Shown: in pieces, positions 60,860 to 64,000 of the stretch
Numbering within the stretch: the stretch's first letter is position 1
How the letters are laid out: each line of letters begins with the position of its first letter
Source: Gymnogyps californianus
Lineage: Eukaryota; Chordata; Aves; Accipitriformes; Cathartidae
Direction of reading: 5' to 3'
NCBI RefSeq assembly: GCF_018139145.2
Contig: NC_059478.1
Coordinates: 28,799,001-28,863,000 of the forward strand
Length of the DNA: 64,000 bases
Program-made: the position numbers and the translations under genes
Notes under the pieces: generated by a model
The model's database searches: none
What the model saw: only the letters and a program-made list of their open reading frames with translations
What the model was told of the DNA's origin: nothing

Positions 60860-62870
60860 AGACAAACAGGCAAGTTAAAGCTGCTTCCAGGAAGTCTGAA
60901 CTTATGGTACTGATAACTCATGCAGACATTGACCTTGATAGCACTGGGACCTTGGTACTAAATACCAGACATAGGTCACCACTGTCATCTCTTCAGATAT
61001 GTTTCTATCGTGTTAGTTGTCTCAAAGGAAATTAAGATTGGTTAAGTTAAATCTGAGCGCGGGGACTTACCTGTTGAGGTCCCTGTGTATGAAATTCCAT
61101 GTGTTCAGCAGAGCCCCTTCTTTGACTGTCTTCAAAGCTCAGACTGAGACCTTTCTATTGAAAGGTTTCATATTTGACTATTTTGCCTGCCCTGTCTTTT
61201 CTGCTTCTCTTTTTGGCTATTTTTCCCTCATTCTCCTTGCTAAGAAAGGCTGCTCTCACTGAACCATTGAGTCCTCCTCTTTTCTGAGGTTTTACTTTTC
61301 TATCTGTGCAGTGTCCCACATATAGACAAACAGCACTCTGGACAATAGCAGAATAGATAAGGAACTTCAAACTTTCACCAAGAAAGTATCTCACAGAAGC
61401 TTCCAGCAGAACACAGACATGGCAGGACACCCCAGTTATCCTTTAACAACATTTAAAAAATAATCCAGAAAAAAGTCAGTCACACAATTACAATGTTGGT
61501 AAGTCCAGCCTCATACCATCATCAGAGATATTAACCATCGCTCTCAAATTACCGTCAAGGATTCACTTCTGTTTATGCTCACTGTAGAAAGCAACTAAGT
61601 CCACTGGTACTCTGCCCTCTGATTCTGAAAAACTTGCTCTAGCAAAACTTCCACCAGCGGCCTCAGCATTCTCTTCTTTGGTACAAGCAGCACAATCAAG
61701 CAATGAAGAAAAAGGCAAATTTCTCTAGAAAGGTGAGAAAAGTCTTTTTTTCCACCTGGAAACTACTCAGGCAGAGGATCACTGCAATTTACCTCTTCAT
61801 TGCAACAAATTGGTTCCTGTGTGTGAGTGAATATAATTTTCAACTTTTCAAAGTACTATAGAAAGAACGTGTCACTTACTTGATTTATGCAGTACCTTTA
61901 AAAGGCCAAGAGTAGACCTATGCACCAATGACCTACATTCAAATCAAAAGAGATTTGGGCATGCAAATTTCCCTGAGTTAACTAACTTGTGCACATACTT
62001 TTTCTTTCATGCAATGAAATCACTACCTGTTCCAGAATAGTTAGGTACTCATAAATAGCACCCTCATTGTGTAGATCCTAGCATGCTACTGAAGCGACCT
62101 GAATATTCCAGTCCCATTCCCAGGTCCTATTCTCCTACTTCTTCCAGAAGTGTCAGTATGCTGATCAGTTTAATCACTAATACAATAGATCATACATGGG
62201 GCACAGTCCATCATGTGGGAATGGGTTTAAAAAAAATTTATTTCACCTATCAGGGGTCATTTCCTCAGGCTAGAAAGCTGCTCAAGCACTCTCTTGGCAG
62301 ATCAAAAGTCTATTTACCCTTCAGCAAGGAATCATCTTTCTCTGTTCTCTAATCTCTTCAATATTATATGATATAACTGATACTATGCAACAGTTTTTGT
62401 AGCTCTTACCATTGGCTCAGTTTTCTTGCAGACATAATAAAATCCAGGAAATCTATTTTTTTCCTGCTTTAGTCTCATCATCATTTGAATGGAAGATCAT
62501 ATGTAGATCATATGAAATCAAATGTTTCTGTAATGTTGTCTCATACATACATTAACATCTTTTCTAAGCAGTACTAGTATGCTATCTTCAAGTAGGCTAC
62601 CACTCCTTGTTAGCAATGCACCTTTTAATCTGTCAAATTTTCCATTTGCTTTATTCTGTTAACAGAAGGGTTGTTTCCCCTAGCTTGAAGTACTTTCTAC
62701 AATATCCAAGCAATAATTAAAATAAAAGCCTAACAATTAGTAATACCACCTGGCATTTGTTTCAGATTTTTTTCCATGTAATTCAAACATGTCAAGACCC
62801 TGGGTAACCATTATTAACTGCAGTTTATAACAGACAGAAAAAAATTACTTGTATAGAACTGAAGCACTCT
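60860..62870. other. No gene seen; possible regulatory block 61870-62040
   Basis: A consensus donor-like word on the minus strand (CAACAG then GTAAGT, at 61065-61076) has no acceptor or conserved frame upstream. A 7-bp hairpin (ACCTTTC, 4-base loop, GAAAGGT) lies at 61149-61166. At 61961-61968 an ATGCAAAT octamer sits in an AT-rich block ('gggcatgcaaatttccc'). No repeat is recognised. Confidence 0.35.
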
Positions 62871-62965
62871 GTCACGTGCCACACAGCCTGCCAAAGGCAT
62901 AATGAGGAATAAAACACTGAAGTCCAGTCTCCAAGATCAATGCTTAATCCATGGTGAGATGGTCA
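62871..62965 (-). mobile_element. MIR-type SINE remnant
   Basis: The plus strand shows antisense MIR head words in order: 'gtgccacacagcctgccaaa', 'gaggaataaaacactgaag', 'ccagtctccaag' and 'caatgcttaatcca', for 'gtcacacagccagccagagg', 'gggaatagaacccagg', 'ggtctcctgactcc' and 'cagtgcttaatccac'. About 95 bp of the tRNA-related half is kept. Confidence 0.65.
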
Positions 62966-63017
62966 TTTGCCTACTCAAACTATTACAAAAATCTACATGT
63001 ATCAGTTTGCTGGAGGA

Positions 63018-63145
63018 AGCATTAAGAGATTTGGGTTCTTTTCTGGCCTTTGGGGCTAACTTACTATGATCTTCAACAAATAATCGCTATATGCCTTGGT
63101 TTCTCAGCCTGTAAAGTGTGGATATCTACATCCACTCCTATGCAT
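63018..63145 (+). mobile_element. MIR-type SINE remnant
   Basis: Sense MIR words in order: 'gcattaagagatttgggttc' (tRNA-like head), 'ggctaacttactatg', 'gatcttcaacaaataatcgc', 'ccttggtttctcagcctg' and 'taaagtgtggatatc'. It lies only about 50 bp from the antisense copy at 62871-62965, so the two heads face each other across a short gap. Confidence 0.65.
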
Positions 63146-63948
63146 TCATATTTTCACCACAGGACTGAAACTGATGTTTTCTCTTGGATTTTTATATAGT
63201 ACATCATGTTAGTTTTACATTTTTTTATACTACAGTGTGAAACTGTTTAATTCACATGGGGTCTAACAGGATGTGAGATACTGAGCTGCATTATTTTTCA
63301 AATATCACTCAGTATTACAAACAGCAGCACCAGGCTGCTGAAAATTACTACATTTAGACAATGTCAATGAAAAATAAGGAGCCAGAGTTTGTCTTCTTGC
63401 TTGGGTGCAGTACACAACTCAGTGCAATGATACCTGACATCACAGGTCAAATTGGAAAACAAATTTGCTGACGGAGCCATAATTTGCAGAAGATTTAAAA
63501 AAAATTTTTAAACTTCAATTGCATAAACATTTTAAATCACACAGAGGAAGAAGCAAATTTTTAAGTCATTAATAAATATCAGCTGACTTCCCTGAAATCT
63601 GGTAGAAATGTATCTTCTCTACTTCCATACTTTAACAGAACTTTCAAAAGGTACCTGCTCCTCTGAATAAATTAATTTTATTTCATGGTCATGGCAGCTA
63701 TCAGACATATCGTTATCTCATTCCCACCTTTCCTTCCCATCATAGCAGCGAAACATAGATTAAATCAGAGAGAATGCTACCTAGGTAAAACCTCTTCACA
63801 CAGGGAACAGGTAAAACTTTCTGCTGTTACCAGACTTGCACTAAGAACATACAATACATCTAGTAAGCCACTTAAGTGGCATATTCCTCCCCTGCCTTTA
63901 AGTGGAACAGTTTGTTCCAAGTGTGAAAGGACTGAGCACACAGTTCCA
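63146..63948. other. No gene seen
   Basis: AT-rich DNA with no recognised repeat. The plus-strand frame 63685-63993 runs into the MIR remnant at the window end, shows no domain and is rejected. Confidence 0.4.
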
Positions 63949-64000
63949 CTTGTTCTGTTCCCAGTTCTGTCACTGTCTGTACGAGTTATGTGACTTTGTC
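63949..64000 (+). mobile_element. MIR-type SINE head, cut by window end
   Basis: 'cttgttctgttcccagttct', 'gtcactgtctgtacgagtta' and 'tgtgactttgtc' follow the sense MIR pattern ('tctgttcccagctctgccactgacctgctgtgtgaccttgg'). The rest of the element should continue beyond base 64000. Confidence 0.55.

Noticed and set aside
1..64000. CRISPR arrays, operons, prokaryotic genes or phage
   Set aside because: No regularly spaced repeats, no dense coding and no ribosome-binding pattern; the DNA is vertebrate in character.

Overview
The window looks like a gene-poor stretch of a sauropsid nuclear genome, most likely a bird and less likely a crocodilian or turtle. By eye it is about 60% A+T, poor in CpG and without a CpG island. 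The readable repeats are old: CR1 and L2-type LINE fragments, MIR-type SINE remnants, and palindromic MITE-like fragments of a kind familiar from bird, turtle and crocodile genomes. I see no Alu, no L1, no young transposon and no endogenous retrovirus. There are no operons, rRNA, tRNA or CRISPR arrays, and nothing bacterial. The species call is inference.

No host protein-coding gene could be supported. The longest open frames (110-146 codons) are about what chance gives in 64 kb of AT-rich DNA; their translations are low in complexity or not protein-like, and none joins a neighbour through good splice sites. The only recognisable protein-coding remnants belong to dead retrotransposons: a CR1 reverse transcriptase fragment at 43077-43361 (+) inside a CR1 copy of about 1.5 kb (42950-44430), and an L2-type reverse transcriptase fragment at 51815-52177 (-). 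Both have lost the catalytic double aspartate.

Layout. 1-10 kb: single-copy-like DNA with MITE-like pieces at 431 and 3207, a CR1-like scrap at 3149 and a good CTCF-like motif at 9567. 10-16 kb: an L2/SINE-like scrap at 10048, then AT-rich blocks (11310-11640, 12290-12560, 13440-13960) with dense homeodomain-type motifs that look like possible conserved non-coding elements. 16-30 kb: MIR remnants at 16350 (+) and 18652 (-), a polypurine strand at 21640-21860, a CA repeat at 23679 and an 11-bp perfect inverted repeat at 29662. 30-42 kb: almost repeat-free; one odd minus-strand frame at 38499-38723 and a duplicated AGGTCA-containing unit at 39785. 42.9-50 kb: the long CR1 copy, a MIR (-) at 46487, a clear palindromic MITE at 48405 and a CR1 3' end (-) at 49862. 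51.8-52.7 kb: the L2-type remnant. 54.4 kb: a 17-base G run. 59-61 kb: A/G and TA/TG low-complexity tracts. 62.8-64 kb: three MIR remnants, two of them facing away from each other.

Because there are no host genes, there is no pathway to describe. The window is best read as intergenic or deep intronic DNA that may hold distal regulatory elements. No new biological system is evident; the most useful leads are the candidate regulatory blocks, the CTCF-like site, the inverted repeats and the ancient LINE copies.
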